Shown piece by piece: positions 1 to 11,092 of a stretch of 64,000 nt of DNA. The stretch covers positions 23,571,711 through 23,635,710 of the forward strand of contig JAJKFL010000012.1 of assembly GCA_021186555.1 (NCBI GenBank), given 5' to 3'. The notes under the pieces were generated by a model. That model was not told the DNA's origin. It searched no databases and worked only from the letters and a program-made list of their open reading frames with translations. How positions within the stretch are numbered: the first letter of the stretch is position 1; every line of letters begins with the position of its first letter. This DNA comes from Reticulitermes speratus. Taxonomy: Eukaryota > Arthropoda > Insecta > Blattodea > Rhinotermitidae. Made by a program: the position numbers and the translations under genes.

Positions 1-815
1 CCGAACTTCACACAAAACACGCACCATCTCACACTCCGAACATCACACAAAACACGCACCATCTCACACTCCGAACTTCACACAAAACACGCACCATCTC
101 ACACTCCGAACATCACACAAAACACGCACCATCTCACACTCCGAACTTCACACAAAACACGCACCATCTCACTCCGAACTTCACACAAAACACGCACCAT
201 CTCACACTCCGAACTTCACACAAAACACGCACCATCTCACACTCCAAACTTCACACAAAACACGCACCATCTCACACTCCGAACTTCACACAAAACACGC
301 ACCATCTCACACTCCGAACATCACACAAAACACGCACCATCTCACACTCCGAACGTCACACAAAACACGCACCATCTCACACTCCGAACTTCACACAAAA
401 CACGCACCATCTCACACTCCGAACTTCACACAAAACACGCACCATCTCACACTACACGAACTTCACACAAAACACGCACCATCTCACACTACCGAACATC
501 ACACAAAACACGCACCATCTCACACTCCGAACGTCACACAAAACACGCACCATCTCACACTCCGAACTTCACACAAAACACGCACCATCTCACACTCCGA
601 ACTTCACACAAAACACGCACCATCTCACACTCCGAACTTCACACAAAACACGCACCATTCACTCACACTCCGAACTTCACACAAAACACGCACCATCTCA
701 CACTCCGAACATCACACAACAACGCACCATCTCACACTCCGAACGTCACACAAAACACGCACCATCTCACACATCCGAACTTCACACAAAACACGCACCA
801 TCTCACACTCCATTC
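1..815. repeat. 35-bp tandem satellite, about 23 units, cut by window edge
   Basis: A 35-bp unit (CCGAACTTCACACAAAACAC followed by GCACCATCTCACACT) repeats from the first base. Units differ mainly at one position (CTTC, CATC or CGTC), with a few short insertions or deletions near 170, 450, 655 and 715. The array decays at 806-815 into non-repetitive DNA. It has no coding potential and its left end is outside the window. Confidence 0.97.
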
Positions 816-1754
816 CGAACACCATCTGGTTGACACGTTTATGGAAATAATCGCTGTTACATATTTATGTTTCTCAGACTTGTGTTGCTGAAGATTCAGG
901 TCTTATCGGGTGTTACACCGTGCGAACTGGTAAATAGTTACCGACGTTTCGGAAGATCGTAATACTTAAAAAGATGACAACTATTGCAAGTCGACGACTA
1001 CAAGACCTCATTTCAGTCATCGTCCATGCTTTTCGCGGGTCGCCCCAAGAACAAAATAAAAATCCTGATAATCTAAGGTTCTAGAGGCTTCATGTGGAAG
1101 TGGTGCGCTGTCATGCGGACAGTAGCTCCATCACAATTTTGCAACGAAAAGAAACTGCGACCACTGAACTAGTCGCAATAGCGCTAAACGAGCGCAACGG
1201 TAATTGTAATGCCTATTTTAATTCGTTATTTTGTGCTTAACGATTGAAAGGGATTTAGGGTTAAAGGGGAATCGTTATGATACATTATTACAAACAAAAA
1301 CACTAAATATTGGGTTCGTCATTTATTCGCGGATTTTTGGTTTGGCGGAGGGCAGGTGGGGTGGGGTCTTGAACGTACCTGCGAAAAGCGATGGATAACT
1401 GTACCGGTTTATTGTGAGAATCATAAGAAACAGTAGGGGCAAAAGACAACTGTTCTCAAAATTAAAGCAATCGGTACATATATAACCACTGGGCTTGTAA
1501 CAACTAAACCGGATGCATTTCATTTCTGTACATACTAAGTGCAAAGCAGACTAAGCTGCCGATATGTTCAAGGCAATATGACAGCACAACAAATGCCGAT
1601 AAATCCTCTGAAAATGTGCCAAAATTAAAAAAATTGGGACTGAAACCAACAAATTAGGACTGCAGACATAAAGAAATTACCCGCAGATTCAATTCAGGGC
1701 ATACCTGCTGCCATTATGTCCAAAATCTCTCGTCTTCCCGTTTGTTATCCAAGA
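816..1754. other. Non-coding stretch with a repeat-tail motif
   Basis: No gene seen. At about 876-960 a segment containing GAAGATTCAGGTCTT, TGTTACACCGTG and GTTACCGACGTTTCGG resembles 6670-6745, so both are probably ends of one interspersed repeat family. Confidence 0.5.
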
Positions 1755-2195
1755 ATAGAGATTAAAACATACAGAACCATAATTTTACCTCTTTTTTATC
1801 TGGGTGTGAAACTTGGTCTGTCACATTAAAGGAAGAACATAAGCTTAGGGTGTTCGAGAATACGGTGCTGACAAAGATACATCATTCAAGTGAAAAATCA
1901 ACGAGAATGAGAAAGGCGGGGCGTGTGTAACGTACAGGAGACGAAAGAAATGCACACAGAGTTTTGGTGGAGAAACCTGACGGAAAGAGACATGGAAGAA
2001 CAAGGCGTAGATGTGAAGATATCATTAGACAAACAGGATGGCAGGACGAGGACTGAACTGGCCAGGCTCAGGATACGGACAGTGGTGTTTTGTGTTGTGA
2101 ACATGACGATAAAAGCTTCGGGTTCCATAAATGCGGCGAATTTCTTGACCAGCTGAGAAACTGTTACCCTCCGAAGCACTCTGTTCCACTAGTTA
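1755..2195 (+). mobile_element. Decayed LINE (non-LTR retrotransposon) 3' end
   Basis: Read across frames, the plus strand encodes GCETWSVTLKEEHKLRVFEN, then ...RVLVEKPDGKR and RTRRRCEDII, ending near an FLDQLRN-like tail. GCETWS..L..EH.LRVFEN and G+R..GR.RRRWEDNI are recurring motifs of the region after the reverse transcriptase in insect LINE polyproteins. Frame changes and stops show a dead fragment. Short open frames on both strands here are pieces of it. Confidence 0.8.
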
Positions 2196-3097
2196 GCTAG
2201 TTGGTATTTCAGCGCTGTGGCATGTCCGGTGTCTCCGCAACGCTCGGTCGCAGTATCGCTTGTCACACTCGTTCCCCGGCCGATATCGCCCGATTTGGTA
2301 ACGAAGTGACCGCAGAACTCAGCCTTAATATCAGTAACACAAAATGGTGGAGAGATGGTTAGGCCCTACTGGCCCACTACTTCACGCGTGCTAGCTAATT
2401 ATGTAAGAATAATTTGCTAAACATCTGAGGAGAGCCGCGTGTTGGACGCCCAGAAACTAGTATGACACCACAGACAACAGTGATGTCACCCCAATTAACA
2501 ACATCTCCAAATTCTGTTCACAGGGTGTATTTTGTATTTCGTGTGTTCGTTAGAATGAACTACAATTTGCCTTAACCTTTTAGTGCCCAGCGATAACCAA
2601 CGTGCCCTCTCCTTTTTTACAGCTGCGCGGACCTGCTGCTACTCTGAGCGGAAAATGTTTACACGACCTGACGACTGCGCGGCACTTTAAAAGTTTTTTT
2701 GTAAATGCATATTAGTATGTACAATTAGAACTGAAAAACTTCCAGCTGCGCGGCAACAACTCAGTGTGCGCGGGAGCAGTTCAGTTACTGTGCGGTTGCG
2801 CAGCTTACAGGGAACATTGGCGGTTAACTTTACGTACCGCCAGGTTTAACATTCAAAAATTCTACATGGTGCTCACATTAAGTTAGTGTGTTGTGTGCGA
2901 TCTCAGAACAAACAGCGACTTTTGTCTTATACAGCATTAACTGACTGGTTTTGTATAACCGAAGTGGTGAGTGTTTACTGCGCGGTACGAGCTGGGTCCT
3001 TATATGTAAAACAGATACACTTCGTCTTTAAAGGGTTGAAAGCATTAATCAGCTGGTCTTTTTATCCTCTGTCAGACAGGAACCGAATTTTCTGAAG
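2196..3097. other. No gene; recurrent CTGCGCGG words
   Basis: No coding exon recognised. The octamer CTGCGCGG recurs between about 2620 and 3000 in otherwise ordinary sequence, which may mark old repeat fragments. Confidence 0.4.
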
Positions 3098-3110
3098 TAC
3101 TACTTAAGCT

Positions 3111-3394
3111 GTGGGCCGGGATAGCTCAGTCGGTATAACGACTCGCTACGTGCTGGACGCCCCGGGGATCGAATCCCGGCGGGGGCGAGATTTTCCGCAC
3201 CTGTCCAGACCGGCCCTGGGGCCCACCCAGCCTCCTATACAATGGATACGGGGTCTCTTTCACGGGGGTAAAACGGCCGGGGCGTGGAGTTGACCACCCA
3301 CCCCCATCTAGTGCCAGGGTTAAAGAAAGAGTAGAGCTATACCTCTACTCCCCCTCTGGGCCTTCATGGCCTGTTCTAGGGTGAACTTTACCTT
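3111..3394 (+). mobile_element. tRNA-derived SINE, family A, near full length
   Basis: The head reads like a tRNA gene: A box GATAGCTCAGTCGGTATAAC, B box GGGATCGAATCCC. It is followed by the shared body (GGCCCTGGGGCCCACCCAGC ... ACGGCCGGGGCGTG ... GTAGAGCTATACCTCTACTC) and a tail ending TTTACCTTTA. TACTACTT occurs on both flanks (3098 and 3395), a possible target-site duplication. At least three more complete copies and many fragments lie in the window. Termites are known to carry tRNA-related SINEs (Talua and Talub); identity to those was not checked. Confidence 0.9.
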
Positions 3395-3444
3395 TACTAC
3401 TTTAGGTAACTCCGGGCTTCGTTGTTGACAAGCCGAACGTCCGA

Positions 3445-4135
3445 GCCGGCAATGCCGATGTGTGCAGCTGTTCGGAACACAGTTCCTGAGCACAATGCCG
3501 ATGTGTGCAGCTGTTCGGAACACAGTTCCTGAGCACAATGCCGATGTGTGCAGCTGTTCGGAACACAGTTCCTGAGCACAATGCCGATGTGTGCAGCTGC
3601 TCGGACAACTGCCTGAGCACAACGCCGATGTGTGCAGCTGTTCGGACAACTGCCTGAGCACAATGCCGATGTGTGCAGCTGCTCGGACAACTGCCTGAGC
3701 ACAACGCCGATGTGTGCAGCTGTTCGGACAACTGCCTGAGCACAACGCCGATGTGTGCAGCTGTTCGGACAACTGCCTGAGCACAACGCCGATGTGTGCA
3801 GCTGTTCGGACAACTGCCTGAGCACAATGCCGATGTGTGCAGCTGTTCGGACAACTGCCTGAGCACAATGCCGATGTGTGCAGCTGTTTGGACATCTGCC
3901 TGAGCACAATGCCGATGTGTGCAGCTGTTCGGAACACAGTTCCTGAGCACAATGCCGATGTGTGCAGCTGTTCGGAACACAGTTCCTGAGCACAATGCCG
4001 ATGTGTGCAGCTGTTCGGAACACAGTTCCTGAGCACAACTGCCTGAGCACAATGCCAATGTGTGCAGCTGTTCGGAACACAGTTCCTGAGCACAATGCCG
4101 ATGTGTGCAGCTGTTCGGAACACAGCACAACTGCA
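3445..4135. repeat. Minisatellite with 43-bp and 41-bp units
   Basis: The unit is GAGCACAATGCCGATGTGTG CAGCTGTTCGG followed by AACACAGTTCCT (43 bp) or ACAACTGCCT (41 bp), about 16 copies. The 43-bp form occupies both edges and the 41-bp form the centre. Since 43 and 41 are not multiples of three, several frames stay open on the minus strand, giving spurious proteins of up to 275 residues. Confidence 0.96.
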
Positions 4136-5279
4136 CCTCCCCCGCACATGTACAAACTACGACCACGCTGTGTTACGACAGTACAGCAGTGCATCACGTC
4201 CTGAAGCCCTTCGCGTCGAACAACCGTAAGCGTAAGGCAACGAACAGTGGAGAGACAAGACCAGACGATTACAGGAGGCTCAGGAAATACGTTTGCGTGC
4301 CGAATGATTTGTAACTAAAGCACGTACACGTATACGCACACGCACACGTACACGTATACGCACACGTAAACGTATACGCACTGTGATTACAGCAGCGGAA
4401 TCAGTCGCCGAGCGATTTCACTTTTCCCGTGCCGAAGCAACACACTGACAGCCACAAACGTAAAGCTGATGGCGAGATGAAAACAGTCGACACGACGAGT
4501 CGTAACATGGGGGGCGGACTTGAGGACAGAAACTGTCGCCCCCACGACATAACAAACGTTAAGGTGGGAGGGGGAATGAAATAGCAGGGGCACAGTAGTA
4601 CAATTATATCTTAACTGTTGTTATTAAAGCTGAAAATAAAGAACTAATATATATAGAGGGTAAACTCATTTTATGATCGGCCCTCGTAGAAACACGCCCC
4701 AAAGAGTATTTCGGACAAGAGACCACAAGACATGACAGTCATAATCCTTCAGGAATAACGCAAACACACCGACTCCGGTTCCACGTGTCCCTACTGAAAG
4801 GCCATTAGCCTAAATAAAAAATGGGCTCTCTGTCGCAGATATTCACACAACAGGGCTACTATGAGCACGTGTAACAGCTACTATGCGCACGTGTAACAGC
4901 GACTATGCGCACGTGTAACAGCTACGCTACGGCAAGTTTTACTACGCGTAAAATGCGTGTAAGTAACTTCATGCTGCAAATGTTAACCTCTTTAAAGCTC
5001 GCTGGTTAATACAACGCACCATGCAGCTTGGTGCAACACACTAAGCTCTTTACTTTTACAACACTGTTATGCATTTCGTATCGATCTCACAACAAATTCC
5101 CTACAAAACACTCGACTGGTTTTTGCAATAAAGATTTGGTGTCATTACTGCGGAGTGAGAACTGAATGTTTATACATTATTTAGAAGAATAATAAGTTCC
5201 GGACTGCCGAACTCACCGTGACCTCTGACGAATAACAATGAACAAGCCATTCACAGTGCACGTATGTATCGTATCGAGA
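4136..5279. other. No gene; small simple and tandem repeats
   Basis: 4318-4380 is an ACGTAC/ACGCAC alternating repeat. 4855-4925 holds three copies of a ~22-bp unit containing GCACGTGTAACAG. The rest shows no exon, RNA gene or recognisable element. Confidence 0.5.
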
Positions 5280-5289
5280 GTAGGCTACG

Positions 5290-5410
5290 GGCAGGACGAC
5301 AGAGCCACCGGGGTTCAACTGCCCGCAGGGTGATGGGCCCCACTCAGCCTCTTATTGAAGGGCTTTCGCCAGCAAAGAGCGGCCGGGGACTGAAGTGATC
5401 TCTGCCCTCC
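5290..5410 (+). mobile_element. Degraded SINE family A fragment
   Basis: GGGGTTCAACTGCCCG (B-box-like), GGGCCCCACTCAGCCTCTTA and GCGGCCGGGGACTGAAGTGA match the order of words in intact family A copies, with heavy divergence. Confidence 0.5.
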
Positions 5411-6364
5411 ATTTTTATAGTCATACAATTATGAATACGTGGAGGTGTACACCCAGCACACTGTACGTTCTCATAGCTTCAATTGTGCACAGGACCAACT
5501 TTACCTTCTAGGAGCAACAGCCCGTTGTCACAGATCACAGTACGGACACGTGCCCGACACGTGACTTGCTCACGTGGTGATTTACCATGATTCTATCATG
5601 TACTGGACAAACCGTCCGGTCCGTCATTAGCATTATACGGAACTTCGTGTTTGGTTACCAGACTCCAAAGTCCGACCCACAGACGTCACCATGACATAAC
5701 ACTTCTGGTTACCAGACTTCAAAGTCCAGGCCAGGAAACGAATCAGTGTACAGCAGGCATACATAGGCATGGCATGTTTCAATCGCACCAGTTTACCTTC
5801 AGCGGTAGTGTTTAAAAGTCCTTTCAACCGCCTAATCATTTCAATTACGCTGAAAGCATCCAAAATCCTCTCTCTGATTTCAGTTGCCAGAATATACAGA
5901 CGAAACTCCATACAAAGAACATCGGAAAAATTCTGACGACTTTGCTTCCTTTTAAGCAACCATCTCACCAAATACGTTTCATTTTTCTCTAGGACTCATC
6001 CTCGAAAACGTCTCGCTACCGAAATATTTCGCCAGTTCCACTCCACATGCGTGCGGAAGAGCATGTAGGTCTTCGCATAAAGCAGGGAATCCAAAATGTT
6101 GGTCGTGACACCAAACACTAAGCGAGGCGTGTGGCGGGACCGCCTCGGACAGCAGAGTCCACGGGGCGACAATATGAATAGGCCTATTTCGAACGAAAAA
6201 ATTTTATTTTCTGCGCTCAATAAATTTTAAAATATTTAATCAAATTAAAGGAAATTCAATACATAAATGGGATTCTTTTTAAGTTTCTGTCAGGGGCGGC
6301 CATTGTAATTGCTCGCCTCGGACGTCAAGAAACTTAGCTATGCCACTGTACTAAGCAACTACCA
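5411..6364. other. No supported gene
   Basis: A 112-codon minus-strand open frame (5633-5971) and a 74-codon one (5996-6220) exist but match nothing recognised and lack flanking splice or promoter evidence. A direct repeat GGTTACCAGACT(C/T)CAAAGTCC occurs at about 5653 and 5707. Confidence 0.4.
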
Positions 6365-6367
6365 CGT

Positions 6368-6500
6368 AACGGGGAGGTGGAGGCACAGCTCCACGCATTC
6401 TTAACCTCGCCTACATGAGCAGTCATATTCGCGTCCGTCCCGGCCGCTTTACCACCAGGGCTGTAGCTACTGCTACCCACTGGATAGCAGACCAAGTGGT
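6368..6500 (-). mobile_element. SINE family A 3'-half fragment
   Basis: The minus strand reads GGTAAAGCGGCCGGGACGGA, then GCGAGGTTAAGAATGCGTGG and AGCTGTGCCTCCACC, the body-to-tail words of SINE family A. The tRNA-like head is missing. Confidence 0.7.
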
Positions 6501-6669
6501 TTGGAGTGGAAAATCGAACTACTGGTGAGAACCAAGCGCCGGCCGTCCAGCCCGCAGTAAGTCAGACCAAAGGAACAGTCTCATTCGGACATGTGACGAT
6601 GCGGGGCCGGGCAGTGACTTACTGGGCTACGGCTGCCACACCGCATGTAAGTGCCGGACTACGGCAGCA

Positions 6670-6900
6670 GCAATGTCTCAAGATTCAAGCCTTGCGGTAC
6701 ACGACGCCATGTCATTTGGTAGTTATCGACGTTTCGGAGAAACGTGCTGCCTACATCTCAATTGTCCAAAAACATTCCAAGAAGAGTTACTTCTGGGCTG
6801 TTCTTGGACTGATTAGACCCTGACGTTACGAAACTGTAGTACCTACATACCGATTGACACGGCGTCATATACCAGAAGACTTGAATCTTCATCAAAACCG
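6670..6900. repeat. Short inverted repeat pair (possible MITE or two opposed repeat tails)
   Basis: The plus strand at 6677-6745 (AGATTCAAGCCTTGCGGTAC, ACGACGCCATGTCA, GGTAGTTATCGACG) is mirrored by the minus strand of about 6840-6895 (AGATTCAAGTCTTCTGGTAT, ATGACGCCGTGTCA). The left arm continues into GACGTTTCGGAGAAACGTGC, itself palindromic. Related words occur at 876-960 and, inverted, at 22480-22560. Confidence 0.5.
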
Positions 6901-7654
6901 CCATGAGAACCTCAAATTTCGCAAGAGACTGTAACGTCGACAGGCCACCCTACTTCCTGTACAATGGGTACCGGCAGCACTTTCACCACAGTTACAGCGG
7001 CCGGGACGTCTCGCGTGAAGCGTACCTCCACTCCTCCTCACGTCCTGTTAATTGCACGGAGCAGACGTTGCCACGATGTCACGGAACTCACCCGCGTCAC
7101 ACAGCCACTCCTACTGTGCCCATCTTCTGCCGACGGGCGCGCTGACCTCATGGCACCGCGGTCATCGACTCAGCTATGCGCCGCCCGCTACCGATACATC
7201 GGCGCTATTTTGCCGGGTGTACAGAAAACAAAGTACTGTATTTCACACAGCCGTAATTCATGTCAGAGACAAACGCCCAGAGCTCTGGATATTTTGTCTC
7301 TTACATATGAATTTGTTGGTTTTTGGTTCTTTTAGATTGTTACTTATCCTTATTGTTACTTATCCTTAAGATTGTGGTTCACCTTAAGACGACAGCAGTT
7401 TGCTTTTGAAACGTCGAGTTTGTATAATCAGTGACGATGGAAAGAGTCCAAATACACATCAGTGATATCTCGTATGTTACATCATTACAGTGTGCAGAAA
7501 CATTTGGTGGTTATACTTTATTCTGTAAACAAATTTTATGTCTAAGAAAGGGTCGAACCCGTAACCACAACCCTGCCTAGACATGCGCATTAACCGCAGT
7601 TCCTTTTCAGTACCAACAACCGGACTTCATTCGCTGTAGGTACGTGCATAAAGG
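6901..7654. other. No supported gene
   Basis: Overlapping open frames at 6903-7369 have no recognised similarity. GAAACGTCGA at about 7408 recalls repeat-tail motifs seen elsewhere in the window. Confidence 0.4.
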
Positions 7655-7662
7655 GTCTAGGT

Positions 7663-8182
7663 CAGCGGTATTCAACCTTTTTTGTTCGCGTACCCCCACA
7701 TATAATTTCTCTTCGACTTTGTACCCCCAAAGTTGTTGGTGCATAATTCAAGTTATACATAGTCTATAATCTACATCTAAAATAAGTTAAATAATTTACA
7801 TCCAAAATAATGTATTAAATAATAAGTTTTAAATGAGAAAAAGGAGAGTCAAGCTATTATAACAAATATATTATTGCATATCATATAAAAATTAATAAAG
7901 GAAAAAAAGCGTATTTTAGTAAAGCAAAATTATACGCACTATGTAGAATAAAATGCAACTAGCCGCCCAGATAAGAATCGCGTAAAGGACAGAGAGAGAG
8001 AAAAAAAATGGCGCTTCCAAATCACATGTCCTTACGTCCGGGTCTCTTGTGGCTAACCCTAAATCTGGCCTTGATTATTCAGTGTTTATTAAATAATATA
8101 TTTGTTTCTTTTATTTTACATACCCCCTAAGATGTCTTGGCGTACCACCGGGGATACGCTTACCCCAAGTTAAATGCCACTG
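7663..8182. mobile_element. Non-autonomous hAT-like DNA transposon
   Basis: The ends CAGCGGTATTCAACC and (minus strand) CAGTGGCATTTAACTT form short terminal inverted repeats, followed on both sides by inverted GTACCCCC-type words. The element is flanked by 8-bp copies GTCTAGGT (7655-7662) and GTCTAGAC (8183-8190), matching the nTCTAGAn duplications known for a group of hAT elements. The interior (520 bp in total) is AT-rich and encodes no transposase. Confidence 0.85.
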
Positions 8183-8316
8183 GTCTAGACAACGAATCCC
8201 AAATTTCACATCGTTGTTAACACCGTGCATTTTATTGAATTATTAACTAGAAAGCACCAACAATATTGCACAAATTTAATATATAACAAAGGTCTTTACA
8301 GGAAAATTTTTAACTC

Positions 8317-8355
8317 CGACATGTTTCGGTGGCATATATACCACCATCATCAGGG
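8317..8355 (-). other. Hairpin motif CTGATGA-T-stem-GAAAC
   Basis: The minus strand reads CCTGATGAT, GGTGG, an 8-nt loop, CCACC, GAAACATGTCGG. It shares its architecture with 26265, 29012, 33526 and 63256. CTGANGA and GAAA flanking a stem are the core of hammerhead ribozymes, but here one extra nucleotide precedes the stem. Confidence 0.6.
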
Positions 8356-8454
8356 AGAAAGTTCACAATTCCAATTACATGGCAGGCGAGTCAACAGAAA
8401 TCAGCCCGAAATAAGTCTCACAGTTGTGGATGTGGACACAGGTATACACTGGCA

Positions 8455-9197
8455 GGCTGGATCAGATCAGAGCCCATTAAGACTGCTGGCTGCACCTCAC
8501 AACTTGTCACAACGTATACCGGACACAAATGCTTACACTGCTCCAACGGCACTGTCATTCAGGTGTACGTGTAGCTACAGATCAGATCAGATCAGATCAG
8601 AGCCCATTAAGGCTGCTGGCTGCACCTCACAATTTGTCACAACGTATACCGGACACAAATGCTTACACTGCTCCAACGGCACTGTCATTCAGGTGTACGT
8701 GTAGCTACAGATCAGATCAGAGCCCATTAAGGCTGCTGGCTGCACCTCACAATTTGTCACAACGTATACCTGACACAAATGCTTACACTGCTCCGACGGC
8801 ACTGTCATTCAGGTGTACGTGTAGCTACAGATCAGATCAGAGCCCATTAAGGCTGCTGGCTGCACCTCACAATTTGTCACAACGTATACCGGACATAAAT
8901 GCTTACACTGCTCCAACGGCACTGTCATTCAGGTGTACGTGTAGCTACAGATCAGATCAGAGCCCATTAAGGCTGCTGGCTGCACCTCACAATTTGTCAC
9001 AACGTATACCGGACATAAATGCTTACACTGCTCCAACGGCACTGTCATTCAGGTGTACGTGTAGCTACAGATCAGATCAGATCAGAGCCCATTAAGGCTG
9101 CTAGCTGCACCTCACAATTTGTCACAACGTATACCGGACATAAATGCTTACACTGCTCCAACGGCACTGTCATTCAGGTGTACGTGTAGCTACAGAT
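8455..9197. repeat. 120-bp tandem repeat, six units
   Basis: Each unit runs from (AGATC)n through AGCCCATTAAGGCTGCTGGC, CTCACAATTTGTCACAACGT and CACTGTCATTCAGGTGTACG to GTAGCTAC. The number of GATCA steps at the junction varies between units (two to four). 120 is divisible by three, so a frame stays open through the whole array (8529-9095); this is a consequence of the repeat, not evidence of a gene. Confidence 0.97.
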
Positions 9198-9239
9198 CCT
9201 ACGTGGACCGAGAAACGTCTTACACTGGACCTATCTGTA

Positions 9240-9540
9240 GGAATGGAGGCACAGTTCCATCTATGCTTAACCTCGTCACTTCATGAACGTCAGCTGGACG
9301 GTCCGGGGATCGATTCCCGATGGAGACGAGATTTTCAGCACCCCTGCAGACCGGCCCTGGGGCTTACCCAGCCTCATGTACAATGGGTACCGGGTCATTC
9401 CAGGGGTAAAGCGGCCGGGCCGTGGCCTTGACCACTCACCTCCCCCATCTAGCGCCGAGGTTAAAGAAAGAGTAGAGCCATACCTCTACTGCCCCTCTGG
9501 GCCTTCATGGTGTTCTAGGGTGAACTTTACCTTTACCTGT
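9240..9540 (+). mobile_element. Chimeric SINE family A copy
   Basis: A short minus-oriented tail (GGAGGCACAGTTCCATCTAT ... CTTAACCTCG) at 9243-9275 is joined to a plus-oriented SINE that starts inside the tRNA-like head (GGTCCGGGGATCGATTCCCG) and continues through the body to TTTACCTTTACC. The A box is missing. This looks like insertion of one copy into another, or a rearranged insertion. Confidence 0.8.
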
Positions 9541-9969
9541 ACTTCATGAACGTCACTCGCCAGCTGTAGGCTCAGACAGCAGATAAACCTCTGCAGTTGG
9601 TACATGACAGCTGAATTATGCGCACCAAACCGGGCAGTAATATCGCCACACAGCACGCTGGCGGATACACTGTCGCCACTGAGATTCATTCTGCACTAAT
9701 TATGCGTTGTCATTTGTCTTACCGGACAGGCAACCTAGAGCAAGGGCGCATATCGTACAGCCGTCGTGCAGGTCTCAGTGCGAGCAGTCCGCTTGTACGG
9801 ATCTCGACAAGGCTAGCCAATAACACACCACACGTTGGTCGGGACCAGTCGAGCGAGGCGGCCATTGCATTCCGTCCGGGCCACATGCTCCTATTAGTAC
9901 AATCACAATTTGGTGGGGGTGCAGCCCCCCCACGACATATCCATCCTAGCGACCTTATGTAATAGTCCA

Positions 9970-10485
9970 CTTCTAAGCGCGTTCAAAAAACCGCGAAAAG
10001 CGCCTATTAGCTTCGTTATGTCTGTCCGTCTGTCCGCACGGGAACAACCAGGCTCCCACTGGACGGATTTTAATGAAATTTTATATTTGAGGATTTTTCC
10101 AAAATCTGTCAAGAAAACTCAAGTTTAGTTGAAATCTAACAAGAATAACGGTACTTTACATGAAGACTTACGTAAATTTATGATATCTGGCTCAATTCTT
10201 CTTAAAATGATAAACGTTTCAGACAAAATTTGTTGAGAAATTCAAAAACACACTTTATGTCCAACACACTTTTCCGAAAATCGCGCCGTTTATGAGATAA
10301 TTTCGAAAAATGTGGTAGAACCAGACAGGCCACAGATGACAATATAATACGGCGCATGCGTTTTGCATGCTGGATAACTAAGGCTACAGACACACACTCA
10401 GATTATGTAATACTTATTGCTTTTCTATGGCAACAATGGTTACGCGAACGCGCCTCAATGTTACGTTATACGTACATTGCCCGTC
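9970..10485 (+). repeat. R1 interspersed repeat, copy 1
   Basis: Defined by comparison with 37372-37895, 40945-41735, 46150-46700 and 63880-64000. Shared words in order: AGCGCGTTC, TATTAGCTTCGTTATGTCTG, TCCGCACGGGAACAA, AAATCTGTCAAGAAAACTCA, TGCATGCTGGATAACTAAGG, TTACGCGAACGCGCCTCAAT, GTACATTGCCCGTCTTG. No coding capacity and no obvious poly(A); class unknown. Confidence 0.85.
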
Positions 10486-11092
10486 TTGCTTACTACAGCT
10501 ATCGCTACCCATGATCCTCATGATATTTTATAAGCCACGTTCCAGTCACGAGGATCGCTGCAATGAGCCGCCACTGCATTTCCATCCCGGCGACGTCTTT
10601 CAGTTCCGTCAGCGAATAGTTTGGCGTTTCGAGACAACGCCAGGAAATGCGCTGATACACAATGCACTGTTGATCACGTGACCACAAATTCCTGTCGTAA
10701 TTTGCAAGGAATCTTGCAACTTGAGCGCAATAACGAAGGCCAGCCAACCAGGGCCGTCTGTCCTACTTATCTTGCACAGACTCGCGTTACATTCTGAACA
10801 TTCAATGCCATAAACCTTACACACTTTCGTACATTTATCCCCTTTCGTGTCCACCGTACTGCTTTCCGCCCTACCAAAATTCCTCTCCCCCTTCCACGCT
10901 CCATCTCCTTTACATAAACCTCTTGTAGATACAAACCGTTCACAGCACGCTGTACAAGACGACAACGAAGTAACCTACTAGCGGTGCTACGTCCTGCCTT
11001 TTTCCCGTATTTCCCCAGAGGTCCGCGTACTCTGAGGGCAAGCAAATGAACACACTTCCTTAATAATTTATGTACGTACGTGTATCCGGAGT
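10486..11092. other. No supported gene
   Basis: Minus-strand frames here run into the adjacent minisatellite and have no recognised similarity. Confidence 0.4.

Noticed and set aside
3111-3190. A functional tRNA gene
   Set aside because: A and B boxes belong to SINE heads; the sequence continues into the SINE body and no full cloverleaf with acceptor stem is evident.
3320-4197. 254-275-codon minus-strand frames with QLHTSALCSG repeats
   Set aside because: Artefact of the 43/41-bp minisatellite; two or three frames are open over the same DNA.
5633-5971. 112-codon minus-strand frame as a gene
   Set aside because: No recognised domain, no splice or promoter evidence; length is within chance expectation for 64 kb.
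8317-8355. A canonical hammerhead ribozyme
   Set aside because: CTGATGA and GAAA are present, but an extra nucleotide precedes stem II and I could not establish stems I and III. Kept only as a hairpin motif.
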